Source of the DNA: Antennarius striatus
Taxonomy: Eukaryota; Chordata; Actinopteri; Lophiiformes; Antennariidae
NCBI RefSeq assembly: GCF_040054535.1
Contig: NC_090796.1
Coordinates: 7,514,501-7,578,500 of the forward strand
DNA: 64,000 nucleotides
Reading direction: 5' to 3'
The stretch's first letter is position 1; every line of letters starts with the position of its first letter. The notes below the pieces were generated by a model. The model was not told the DNA's origin. It saw only the letters and a program-made list of their open reading frames with translations, and made no database searches. Shown here in pieces: positions 1 through 20,894 of the stretch. The position numbers and the translations under genes were made by a program.

Positions 1-2421
1 TTCATTCGCCGCGGCATGGAGAGACTGACCACCACCACCAGACTGCTAGAGAAAAGCCGCTCGACTATATAGACATCTGGACACTCTACTGGGAAAGATA
101 CAAGAATGGGTCAAGATTGCAATGGAAGGTTCAACACCAGACCAAGTGCATTACATCCTGAGAGGAAAACACACAATCTTCATCTCAACTACATCTCACT
201 TTTCTACATATTATTTAAAATATTTACAGAGAGAATTTGGGCTTTTAAAACTGTCGGCCCCACACAAGGAACATCCCAGTGCTCTACTTTCTTCCGTTGT
301 TCTTCTTGAGGATTAGAAAATTAAGCATTCCATTTATTGAGCAGAAATACCACCCTTATGTCAATGTGTGTGTGTGTAAATTTCCTAATCCAGTTTGATA
401 TTCAGCAACACAACTCAATAGAGTTAGAATAGGGGCATCAAACAACTGTGAAAGTTTTATAATGTTGAAAACAGCTGATTGGATCAATTCACCAGTGAAG
501 AGGTTCATTGATTACAGGAGAGAGTGTCATGATTGAGCACAAAAGGATCATCCTTATAAGACTTGATGACATTCAAATCTTTGATCCTGTTTTTATTGAC
601 ATGCTGCCCATACTGTTGAGGTTGTGTCTGAGTTATTGCACAACCAAAGTGAACCTCTATTACTGCACTAATGTCCCTAAAGGAGGGGATGCTTGTGTTT
701 CAAAGCATACTGACTGAATGCAACACTAAACTTTTATGTATGAGGTAGTGTAGCGAGTCTAACAAGTGATGTCATATAGCACAGCAGTGAGTAAAACTAA
801 GTGTCTCTTTTATTACCTCCCTCATGAATGCGGTCTAGTTTGTCCACAGCAGTGGCTGAGAAGAGCCGGTAGCCAGTTTTGGTGCCCACTGACAGAGACC
901 TACAACAACATCACACAGACATCTCAACAGTATTATCCATTTTATGCAGCTGCATTCATGTTTTTGGAACAAAAATATACATTTTCAATGTCTGATTTTC
1001 CAGCAATTAAAATAACTAAAAAAGTACCTAAATTAACTCCTTTTTTGAATAATCAACACTATGTCAAAAAAATTAGCATGCAACTTAATTTCAGCCACTG
1101 ACATTTCTTAATAATTTATATCATGTGGTCGAACTGTCTACTTTTTAGTTTCATCCAATTTTTGCATGCATTCTGATTCTGTATTTTTCTTCAAATGGCC
1201 TGTCCTTTACATGGCAATGCTTTACATTTGGTCATATGGACCCAGTTCAACTTGTATTTACTGAAGTACTGCTATGTCCTCAAGCTACACTCCCCACTTT
1301 CACAAAGTTTTTGATCTAAATATATTGGAAAATTTTGTGATTATAATCTGTGTATTCTGTGATTACAAAGTAATTACTGTTGAACATGATCTAATAAATG
1401 TCTATCATTCTGCCTTGGTTCTATTTTATGGTACAGTGTTTTGGACGGGTCAGTAATTGGTTAAATTCAATTGTTCTTACAGCTAAGGGTTTAATGGGAT
1501 TATCCATATAGACAGACACATTAAAATGGAATATGAACTCAAAGAAATAGATGATCTGTTAGTGGTTTAATGATTGACTGAATGATCACCATGATACCAA
1601 CATTAGCAATGCAGCTATTATAACATCCGCATTGCATAGTCATAACTGGTAGGAGGTAATTCTCAGGTCAGATACAGTCTTGACACATCTGATGAGGTGT
1701 TTGGTATCTTATCTTGTTCAGACAAATAAAGACATAACACAGTTTACCAAAAAATTTGTTGATTGCACCCAAACAAGCTTGTCTTATCATGAGAGACAGA
1801 TAAGAAGCCCAGGTGGGCTGTTTCTACACCTGGCTTGTCTTATAATTATAGACAAAGGAGATGTTTACGTGAGGGAACATCTGTTCTGGAGTCTGCAGGA
1901 TTTTCTATGTTGTACTTCACCCGTTCATAATCCAGTAGTTCACATACACTGCTACTTGAGTAGTAACTTACTCCTCAACAACTTCCAATAATTCTGGTAT
2001 AACCACAGGGGGAAAAAAACATATTTGAACAAATTGATATCTTATGTTATTGATAAAGAAAAGAAAAAAAAAGAGGGGACACACATGAAACCGCAATCTT
2101 AAGTCATTTTTAGGGTTGAGTTTTGTAGATTAATATGTAATAAGCATAATAATCTCGGTTTCAGGGACTCACAAAGGTAGAATTTAATGTGCCAGTATTT
2201 TCATTTGGACGCACAAACAGACTTTACAGCTGATGTCAAAATAGGTTACACAAAAGAACCGAAATGCGACTGACAACATTATGCAACAACCAGGTGCACC
2301 AAGGCGACTGACTTCAGGCTGGGCTGAGCCCGTGGGTCGCTTACGTGGTGTCCTGGTTGAACGAGGCGCAGATGAAGCCTCGCTGCGCCTCGGGGCCGTC
2401 CGGCGCGTCCTGGGGCTCCAT
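1..2421 (-). CDS. wipi1: WIPI1, WD-repeat phosphoinositide-interacting protein 1 (5' part, three coding exons; truncated by left edge)
   Basis: Coding exons read on the minus strand are 2421-2345 (start codon, 77 bp), 899-817 (83 bp) and 88-1 (continues off the window). Phases join: exon 1 ends in FNQDT plus AC, exon 2 completes it and reads SLSVGTKTGYRLFS, and exon 3 reads DVYIVERLFSSSLVVVVS. These match the N-terminal blades of vertebrate WIPI1, which has FNQDCTSLATGTKAGYKLFS and a nearly identical VERLFSSSLVVVVS. Donors are GTAAGC and GTAATA; acceptors are TTGTTGTAG and TTTCCCAG. WIPI1 is a seven-bladed PROPPIN that binds PI3P and PI(3,5)P2 on phagophore and endosome membranes and acts in autophagosome formation. 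The lipid-binding FRRG motif lies beyond the window. The gene is head to head with prkar1a, as in the human order I recall. The 5'UTR probably lies in the GC-rich stretch at about 2422-2600. Identification is firm; the start codon is the first ATG giving the family N-terminus. Confidence 0.9.
900..2344 (-). other. wipi1: wipi1 intron 1
   Basis: AT-rich sequence between coding exons 1 and 2. I see no coding potential or recognisable repeat beyond a short TG run near 366-377. Confidence 0.7.
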
Positions 2422-3869
2422 CTCAGTCGTGAATTCGCTTTTCTCGAGATGACCGAGGTCGCAGGCCTTCGGGCTCGGGTCGATCCCCCCGCAGGAACCG
2501 CTTCCCCTCCTCCTCTGTTCCCCGACTGCAAGCGCCACGCTCACAGTCTTCGGGGAGAGGAATGTCCGGCCAAGATGGCACACATCGCGCACCGGGGGAT
2601 CTGTCCTGAAGGTAAGCAGAATAAAAGATTAACGATTACGCTCCCTAAACGGCCCGTTTCACTGACTCTACACTGTTGTTATTACGTTAATAACTTTCGA
2701 CAGCCACACAAGCAAAACAAAAACAGCTGATGGGAGGATGCGTCACTCTGAGGCGCATGGTGATTGGCTAATTGTGATATGTCAAATTCCCGTACTCGTG
2801 TTTTCATTGGTCGAGCTGTCTACATCTTTTACTTCATTGGTTCTCATAGATGTCGATTCACACAAGAGCTGCCTGTTTGGGTGAAAAATAATCGATTAGC
2901 CAATTAGATTTGCTGTCTTGTCACGAGGATTTGTTTTGGTGATTTCATTGGATAAAAGACGGCCGAGCGTTTTTTTTTAATATCCGTCCGATGGTTTATG
3001 ATGGTTTATGGTGTATGATTATGTAGCATACATTATTTAAACCCAAATCAAACAATAAATACTGAAATACTTACCTCTAAAATGCAAAAGCATTTATAAT
3101 CCTAAAATACAGAATTATATGATAAATATGAAACTGCATTGTGAAACGTGTGTATCTTCTCGGGTGACCTTTAGACTGGGGCAAAACCGGAAGCATTCGG
3201 TACATTTCGCAAACTGCTGTTAGTTTGATCCTTGTATTTACTGACGTGTCTTTTGGCCCATTACATTACACATAAATATTTTTTCCATAAAAAGCTACAT
3301 ACATATATTATCAGCACAGGATATTCAATGCTGTGTTTTAACATAACCAAAGAGGATAACTTGAAAATAATGCTTGTTAAATTCATAAATTACAATTGTT
3401 ATACATAATAATAGAAGACTCACGTGTACCTTGTTAAACTTAATGAGTGCTTGAACTTTTAACGGGTCAAGGACAATTTGCAGGGGGCAACTCTGTTTTA
3501 TGTAAATAATACAGTATTTTAAATACACGGATTGTTGTACTTGTATTTTTACCCAGTGATGCATCTATACTCAAATAAATTATCTAAATGCACACAAATT
3601 CACAATGTAAGATAAAGATAATTTTTTATACATTAATTTTGTATTTCTGCCTATAAAAGACTGAAATTGAACTTTTTTTTCTGTTTCTAAGTTTAGCTGC
3701 GATTTTATTTATTTTATTTTTGAACTCTGGACAAGATATTTAGCCTCGTATTTCGGCTTTATCAAAAATTAAAAAAAAGACAATTCAGGACGTTATCAGG
3801 CTAATTTTGATCGGATGTAAAAACCACAACTTTTTTTTCTCTATTTCTTAAGTACGTACTGTATTTCTT

Positions 3870-3877
3870 TGACGTCA
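3870..3877. promoter_or_regulatory. prkar1a: cAMP response element, distal copy (TGACGTCA)
   Basis: A perfect 8-bp palindromic CRE about 240 bp upstream of the exon 1 donor of prkar1a. CREB/ATF proteins bind this motif. Its position at a PKA regulatory-subunit promoter suggests cAMP feedback control (inference). Confidence 0.6.
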
Positions 3878-3944
3878 CGGGTTCCGTATCGTCTCCTTTA
3901 AGGTTGCCAGGGGTTACGGGCTCACATGTCAGAGCGAAAAGGAT

Positions 3945-3952
3945 TGACGTCA
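3945..3952. promoter_or_regulatory. prkar1a: cAMP response element, proximal copy (TGACGTCA)
   Basis: A second perfect palindromic CRE, 75 bp from the first. An inverted CCAAT box (ATTGG, 3966-3970) follows 14 bp downstream. CRE next to CCAAT is a common arrangement in TATA-less promoters; no TATA box is obvious here. Confidence 0.65.
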
Positions 3953-3989
3953 GCGGTGGTCGCTGATTGGCTAACAGCCGTATCCGGTG

Positions 3990-4115
3990 GGGCAGCGGTC
4001 CAGAGCTAGGAGGAAAAAAAATCGAAGCGAGGAGGATCTGGTAACGGTACCTCTCGTGAAATATCATCCACCCCGAGTCGCTAACCAAGGGCTCGGCAGC
4101 AATTTACGTTTTCTT
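3990..4115 (+). other. prkar1a: prkar1a non-coding first exon (5' end estimated)
   Basis: The stretch ends in a strong donor (GTGAGT at 4116-4121). It lies just downstream of the CREs and CCAAT box in CpG-rich DNA. The matching acceptor is CCCTAG at 6036-6041, 42 bp before the start codon. The transcription start is a guess; only the donor is well supported. Confidence 0.55.
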
Positions 4116-4121
4116 GTGAGT

Positions 4122-6035
4122 ATTTTCGTTTTTTGGGTTCATAGGTGTGTGACCTCTGGATGGGTGAAAATTGTTTTCTTCGTCTCTCGTTTGTTTATGC
4201 TACAACTCAAGATGGCGTCATAGGAGGAGAGCTTTGCCTTTGCACGGAGCTAGCCAGCTAGCTTTACACAGTAACCTAAGCCAAAAATATCGTGAAGTAG
4301 AACCGACACGTGTATTATTCGTTTGCACTTCACGTTTACGGCTCATTATTTAGTACAGATAGTTTTAGTCTGCATGCTGTATATTTATCGACTGCAACCG
4401 CCAGTCTCTCCATGAAGCCTTCCTGACCTACACGGTTTTACAGTCAGGGCATTTGCTTCACACTGGCTACATAAAACAACACTGGCTCGGTTGGTTGACT
4501 ATTACATGCATTATTACCATTATACATCGTCAAGCATGGTCACTTATTCAGCAAGGTCATTTACGTATCGCATTGTTTTTTCCTTAATTTAATGTACAGC
4601 CCGCTCTTACAAGCCAGGGGACGTGGTGCTGCAGCTCAAGGCCCGAGTTAGAGAAATAACATGTTAATTGTGTTCCTCTCGCCACCGTCATCTTGTACAA
4701 CAACAAAACATTTACTAATAGAACGATTAGACCGAGTGCATAAACCTTGGGTAAGGCCTACTAGTCCTTTGTAATTCAATGACGCCTTATCCAAAGTCAA
4801 GATCATAACCATTAAGTACTATTGAAGTTTACTGGATTTTAACATCCAGTCATTTAAGCCTGATGGGTTTGGTATATAATTTGGATACACACAAAATTGC
4901 ATCAATGGATAGCATGCCCTTGGACATGCTGAATTCCCCCCCCCATCCATTTATACTGTAATCCCTGCAAAGAAAAAGACTATGTGAAATGCTCCTTCAA
5001 TGTTGGAGAAATTGAAACAAATGCAGCTTCATTGAGCAACAAAGTTTAATGGGATGTGTTCTGACCCAAGATCCTCCAAGTTTGGTGGAAATCCATTCTG
5101 TAGCTTTTGTTTATTCTGCTAACTAACCAGCAAACTCACAGTCACGGGTGACAACATATCATCCTTGACTGAAGTAATTACGGTCTTGTAGAATTCTATG
5201 GTTTTCATATCATTTGGTCCAAAAACAGTATAATTAATAACTTAGCCTTGTGATAGATACAGCTTAAAGTAAGCCTTCCAAGTTTCCAGACTGAGTGTAT
5301 TTATCTGCCAGCCTCATCTTTGGTAATGTGGTTAGTAATCTCTCTGAAGCCTGCTGAGTTTAAAGAGGACACAAATTATATTATAATGATAGACATGCAT
5401 GATGCACATAGAGGGATATGATGAGGGGCTTTTTTGAGATATGTTCAACCATTCACGTATCTAAAATGCACATACTAGTCACAACAAGGCTTTCCTGTTT
5501 TAGCCTGCAAAGCTACATTGAGCTCAAAGCTGTCTGAAGGAGCACAGAGGCTGATCATATGATCTGGGGATGTGCTGGGCTGTTTAGCTTAATGTTGAAC
5601 ACTCCAAGCAAGAGCATTTGCTTTTATGGTTGTGGTTCGTTTCACAAGGGATTGATTAATTCTCCACTACTTGAAAGTGAGGCATTCTGTCAGACTGTCT
5701 CCTGTTGATAGAGGGCTTCATTCAAGCTTGTGGAAAACTTATATTGCTTTGAGTAAATAAACCCAGAACAAACAGCGTGCCTGTGCTAATCTGCTGTATG
5801 TGGTCAGCTCACATCATATGACCAGTTTTTTAGCCTTGACACATAGAAGAACTCAGGCTCTACAGTGCCAAAGCAACACACCACCTTTTAGTGTGTTCTC
5901 ACTTCTATTATTTTGCACATTCTCTTGTATTCCATCTCTGTGTCTCATCACCATACACGGATATCCCAAGTCTCTTGTTGTGCTCTGGCTAGTGATCTGA
6001 AATGATGCTCCTTTTCCCCACTGCTCTCCACTTTT
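4122..6035 (+). other. prkar1a: prkar1a intron 1
   Basis: The first 300 bp are still CpG-rich and could hold an alternative first exon (human PRKAR1A has several). The remainder is AT-rich. At about 5070-5165 there is a degenerate dispersed repeat. No convincing coding exon is visible. Confidence 0.5.
5070..5165. repeat. Degenerate dispersed repeat in prkar1a intron 1
   Basis: GATCCTCCAAGTTTGGTGGA is followed by AAATCCATTCTGTAGCTTTT and a CACGGGTGACAACATA segment. This wording recurs in fish genomes and, in part, at 61595-61680 of this window. Family name unknown to me without a search. Confidence 0.5.
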
Positions 6036-6083
6036 CCCTAGTACAAAGGTTAGAGGTCACAGAGCAGGGTTGCGGTTGTCGTC

Positions 6084-9812
<3,729 letters not shown>

Positions 9813-9946
9813 AGGGGCTCTGTCCCCCCCAACCCCCCTCCTGCTCCCTGTCCCTCTTTTTCTCCTTTTAGACCCAGGGTCCACCAATGCAACTTGCTTT
9901 TTGTCACATCCTTCTTCTTTCTTTTGGCTTTACTCCTGTTTCTGTT

Positions 9947-9959
9947 ACACACACGCACG

Positions 9960-10029
<70 letters not shown>
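9947..10029. repeat. (CA)n microsatellite in the prkar1a 3'UTR
   Basis: About 80 bp of nearly pure CA with a few CG interruptions at its left end. It lies 135 bp after the stop codon. Confidence 0.95.
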
Positions 10030-10031
<2 letters not shown>

Positions 10032-10891
10032 TCATTTTGTTGTTACCACCTGTCACACAGAGTTGACTTTTCAGCCATTCACCAGCGCTTGTACCAGCTG
10101 CTGTACGCTACCTTGTAGGCACAGTTATTCCACGTTACCTATGATTAAAATGTATTTGCTGGTTACACGTTCTTTTTAAACTTAAACACAGAGCAGGATT
10201 GTGATGAGATCTTAAAGACAGTCGGGTCTCAGACTGATAAGACAGGACAATCAACCTTTACATGGCGCTTTTGGTGAATTTGTAACCGATTTCTGTTGTA
10301 TATTGAAGTGAATGGAGGACTGCTGCTTACCTGTTAGTTTCCTTTTGGATGTCACTTAGCCTGATTTAAAACACAACGTAGAGAAGAATCTAGCACCTGT
10401 AGACTGCAGGAAGATGATTGTAACAAATATTGTCAGATGTTTTTAGATCTCAGCTGTACAATGGTTGTGCTCCATTTTGCTCTTTTGGGTTAATTTTTGA
10501 TTAGACTATTATCAGTCTGTGTTGCTTATTTTGAAAGAGCTTGTACAAATTAAGGTTCTTATTTTATTGTGCAGCTACCAGGCTAGTGCCAAACTATCAT
10601 GATGCAAAGATGCATAACTGTGGAGATGCAGTTCTGTTCCCTGACTATTTGGAGCTTCAAACAGAAGGTAGTTATCATCCGTACTCCCTTTCAATCAGTA
10701 AAATGACCATTAAAAACTGCCTTGACCACTGAGGAAAAAAGAAAGGAAAAAAACACAAGAGTATTAAGTGTATTTCAGTATTCAATTTTTAATATATACC
10801 AAATGACTTGGTCACTCTTCTGCTATGGTTTGTAATCAAATGTACTAATAGTATAGTTAAAATGATCATAGTTCTATTATCATCATTGAAT

Positions 10892-10897
10892 AATAAA
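10892..10897 (+). terminator. prkar1a: Possible proximal poly(A) signal of prkar1a (AATAAA)
   Basis: A canonical hexamer about 1.1 kb after the stop codon. Its use is unproven. Confidence 0.4.
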
Positions 10898-12135
10898 CTT
10901 TTGGTTTGGAGTGATTGTGATCTAAAAAAAAATACATTCAACTGTCTTTTGTAAACACTTATTTTTCCATAAATTCTATTTTAGGTGTCCAGTGCCACAA
11001 AGTAAATAATTGCTTCTTCTTGTCAACTGACTAAACAGTATGTAATCGTGTTGTGTTATGGGTTAAATCTTTTCACAATGGATCAAATGAGGTCATTGCG
11101 GGTTTGTTGAAGTGAAGTTTTGAAGGGTGGTTCACTGATTTTGGGACATCTGAAGTATTAATGTAAGAAAGCGTCATTGGTGAGCTGACAGGCAGTGAGC
11201 AGATCTGTCTTGAAAGCTAGTGTCATTGCTTATTGCCTATTGAAAGGTGGCTGTCTTTTCATCAGAGTAGCTTGTGATCTGTTCTCTATGCTTACTTGGC
11301 ATGATGTTTTTAGGCATCCGGTGATATGTATGAATGGAAGTGTGTATTAAAAAGCAGCAGCAGAAGCAAGAATTAATCAGTCATTGTCAAATATTTGATT
11401 TGTTACGCCCTAGCTTAACTGCTTTATGACTATGTAGATGGCATAAAATCTCCTTTTTTTTTTTTAGATCTTTACCAAATCACACAATGTTGACTTTTGG
11501 ATTATAGGCTTAACTCTTCATTCCTGCCTCACTGTTACCCGTAACGACACTGTCATGTCATTTCTCATTCAGAGCACATGCTTAACATGGACTTGTGTGT
11601 TCATACATCCAAAAAGATTTCATTTTGGTGGTGATTGCAGGGTAGTCAGGCTAGTGAGGACAGTTTTGTTTGTGGACATGAGTGTATTTTTCTTAACTGT
11701 TAAATCATTCATTTTCATCTTCCCCTCCCAGCTGACTCGGAGGTCACCGTGGATTTGGTTACATGTGGATTTATGTCCATTGACAACACAACCTGTTTAT
11801 CCTCATCGGCAGGAAATCGCTCTGTTAGGGTCGAGAGTTTTGACTCACCTTTGTCAAAATATTGTTTTAATGTAAATAGCGGCGTCATAGTCCAAAGTGT
11901 TTTTAACCACACTGCAATTGTCCCGGTTTGCCTTAGCTTACCTAACCTGGGCTTATAGTAGTAGTCACTCCTACTAGCCCAACCTTCAGTGAGTTTGTTA
12001 GGCCTGCAGTGCAGAGAGCTGCAGGCAAACAGAGGACCATTCTTTTTCTATTCTATCCTGTATTCAGTTTGACCTCCTGTATGTGCAAAAATGTTTAACC
12101 TTTTGGTATAGATTGTTCCAGATGGCAGTTTAAGC

Positions 12136-12141
12136 AATAAA
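12136..12141 (+). terminator. prkar1a: Possible distal poly(A) signal of prkar1a (AATAAA)
   Basis: A canonical hexamer about 2.3 kb after the stop codon, followed by TG/T-rich sequence such as a downstream element would have. Confidence 0.4.
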
Positions 12142-13898
12142 AAGGTAAAAAAGATTCAACTCTGCCTCAGGTCTCACACTTTTGTAATGTTGTTAAAATG
12201 TTTGTTGAACTTTTAACAGGTTTATTTTTTTTTAAATTGGAAGATATCACTTGGGGTAAAAATGGTGTCAGGAGGCTCTGACAGTAGATGTAATATGACA
12301 TCTGTCCACGAGGGGGAGACGTGTCACAGTTCTGAAAAGTAGTATCTCAAGATAAGTTTAATTCGTTCCATAACTGAGTTTGTAAGCCAAACAACTCGTA
12401 AATCAGACAACATATCCTCTTTTAAAAATAAGTAAAATCATTTTAATCTATTCCAGCCTTTTAAAAAAAGCCCCAAATCTTTCTAAATTATAAAACTTTT
12501 TTTTATGAACCAATTGACATGCATACATTACCTGCATATGATTAAATATACATATTATGTAAACAATAACAAAGTGTGGAGAAAGATACAAAAGTCACAG
12601 CAACATCCACGGTAGTCTTTACTCTGTGATAGATTACGAAATCTGATCTTAGTTGATGTGATAGCCATCCGCCAACAAACGGTGGTGTCCTGAAACATGA
12701 CTAGTATCTCGAGTGTATGTCGATTAGGTCGTATATCAAGGTACTAATGTGATCAGGTTTAGAAACATCTACAAAGCTTGATCTCTTTAAATCTTTAATG
12801 TTTGGGATCTTTACCATTTGTAGTTAAATTGTGAAGATTAGAACATTGTTCACCTGAACAATAACACATGTTATTCCACTATTTATTTTGTTTGGTTTTG
12901 TGTGCTCCAGACACTCAGGATTCCTTCTACTATCATCTCACCATCCTTATCTATTTATAAAGATTTGACAGTTGTTAGAATATTTCACTCCTTCTCCTTG
13001 TCAGCCTCCCTGCTTTTTCAAACTGATGTCTGACTTCTTCTGGCACAAGTCTCAAACAAAAGTTTTTCTTAGAAACTTGTGTTACATCACATACTTGGCT
13101 GGAACATATCAGGTCTGTCAAGTAAGAACAAATAAAGGCTGAAGTGCCGACCTGTTCACTGTGGAAGACACAACCTGACTTGGTCCAGGTTAACTATCTG
13201 TGCCTTGGCCTGTTGTAGTCAATGGTGGAGTTGTAAAGTTGTTCAAACAATCTGATGACACAGAAGGATCAGTCTGGAAAAATGGGTGGGGTGAACTAAA
13301 TGACTGTTTCACAGGCAGCACACAAGCCAGTAAACTTCCGTTACTAGGAGGTGACGACTAATCAAAACCTGCAAAATATTAAATGAAGCTTTATTTTGAA
13401 ATCATTACATCATATTCAAATCTTTCCTTACATAATCCTAATATTTAAGAGTGTAGCTCTCATAAATAACTGATCCAGTGCATCACAGTTCTTACCTCTG
13501 AACAATGGCTTCATTCCTCACTGAATTGTTCACTGGGGCTTTTGCTTCACTCTCCCAGCTCTCCTAGGTAAAATCATTTAATTTGAAGGTTTAAATTTAA
13601 GTTCTTCAACTCTGTAGTCTCTCACATGAGAGGTGAATGCACTGTCATAAAATGCACCCCTGAAAGAATTTATGACTAAATCTGTAAAGCTGGGATCTGA
13701 AGCCATCAGCGATTCATGTTCTGAACCCCCGCAAAGAGATCCTTCCTCTGACAAGCTCCTTGAAGATTTTACAACCTTTTCCTTTTATGGCTTGTTCCCT
13801 AAATCGAAACCACCTGAGCCCGGTTTGCTCACAGGGTGACTTCATCGTGAAGTTGTACTGCTTCCTACGAGGAGGAACGTCGGCCCTTTCATCCTCAG
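12142..13898. other. Intergenic spacer between convergent prkar1a and fam20a
   Basis: AT-rich sequence. It probably includes the fam20a 3'UTR, which would run leftwards from 13898. No exon or known element is recognised. Confidence 0.5.
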
Positions 13899-20520
<6,622 letters not shown>

Positions 20521-20857
20521 CGATGAAGAAAATGAAGCACTGACACCGAAGAAACTCTTGTTCCACTGCTGCTCTGCAGATTATGGGGCATCACTTGTCT
20601 GCCTCCAGTCTCACACAGCCAGCCAGGGAGAGGTGGGACGCTGGTCCAAGTCTCTCTCTCTCTCTCTCTCTCTTCCCTCTCTATCTGTATGTTTCAGTCT
20701 CTTCCTTCCAGCTTCACATCTCCTCCTCCTCCTCCTCCTCCTTTCTTGGCAGCAGCTGAAGAGAAAGCTAAGCTGATGTGTTTGCAGTCACTGACAGTTT
20801 GGCTGCTTCCATGGACCTGCTGCTCTGAGGACGAGTGCACCAGAGTGGCTGTCTATG

Positions 20858-20894
<37 letters not shown>

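Larger units (their letters stand above)
2422..3990. promoter_or_regulatory. Divergent promoter region between wipi1 and prkar1a, with clustered CCAAT boxes
   Basis: CpG-rich sequence flanks the wipi1 first exon (about 2280-2600). Beyond it are CCAAT elements in both orientations: ATTGG at 2763-2767, 2806-2810, 2836-2840 and 2947-2951, and CCAAT at 2900-2904. About 1.57 kb separates the wipi1 start codon from the prkar1a first exon. NF-Y binding is inferred from the motif only. The middle part, about 3000-3840, is AT-rich and I see nothing coding in it. Confidence 0.55.
9813..12141 (+). other. prkar1a: prkar1a 3' untranslated region
   Basis: A long AT-rich region with no coding potential follows the stop codon. 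It holds a CA microsatellite (9947-10029) and two canonical poly(A) hexamers at 10892-10897 and 12136-12141. The 3' end is inferred from the second hexamer and from the long 3'UTRs usual for this gene. Confidence 0.55.

Noticed and set aside
1-84. Plus-strand frame ending in LLEKSRSTI and stop as the 3' end of another gene
   Set aside because: The minus strand of the same bases reads VYIVERLFSSSLVVVVS, a clear wipi1 exon with a good acceptor.
2281-2730. Plus-strand frame of 149 codons in GC-rich DNA
   Set aside because: It is the complement of wipi1 exon 1 and its CpG-rich flank; the minus strand carries the recognisable MEPQDAPDGPEAQ...SFNQD coding sequence.
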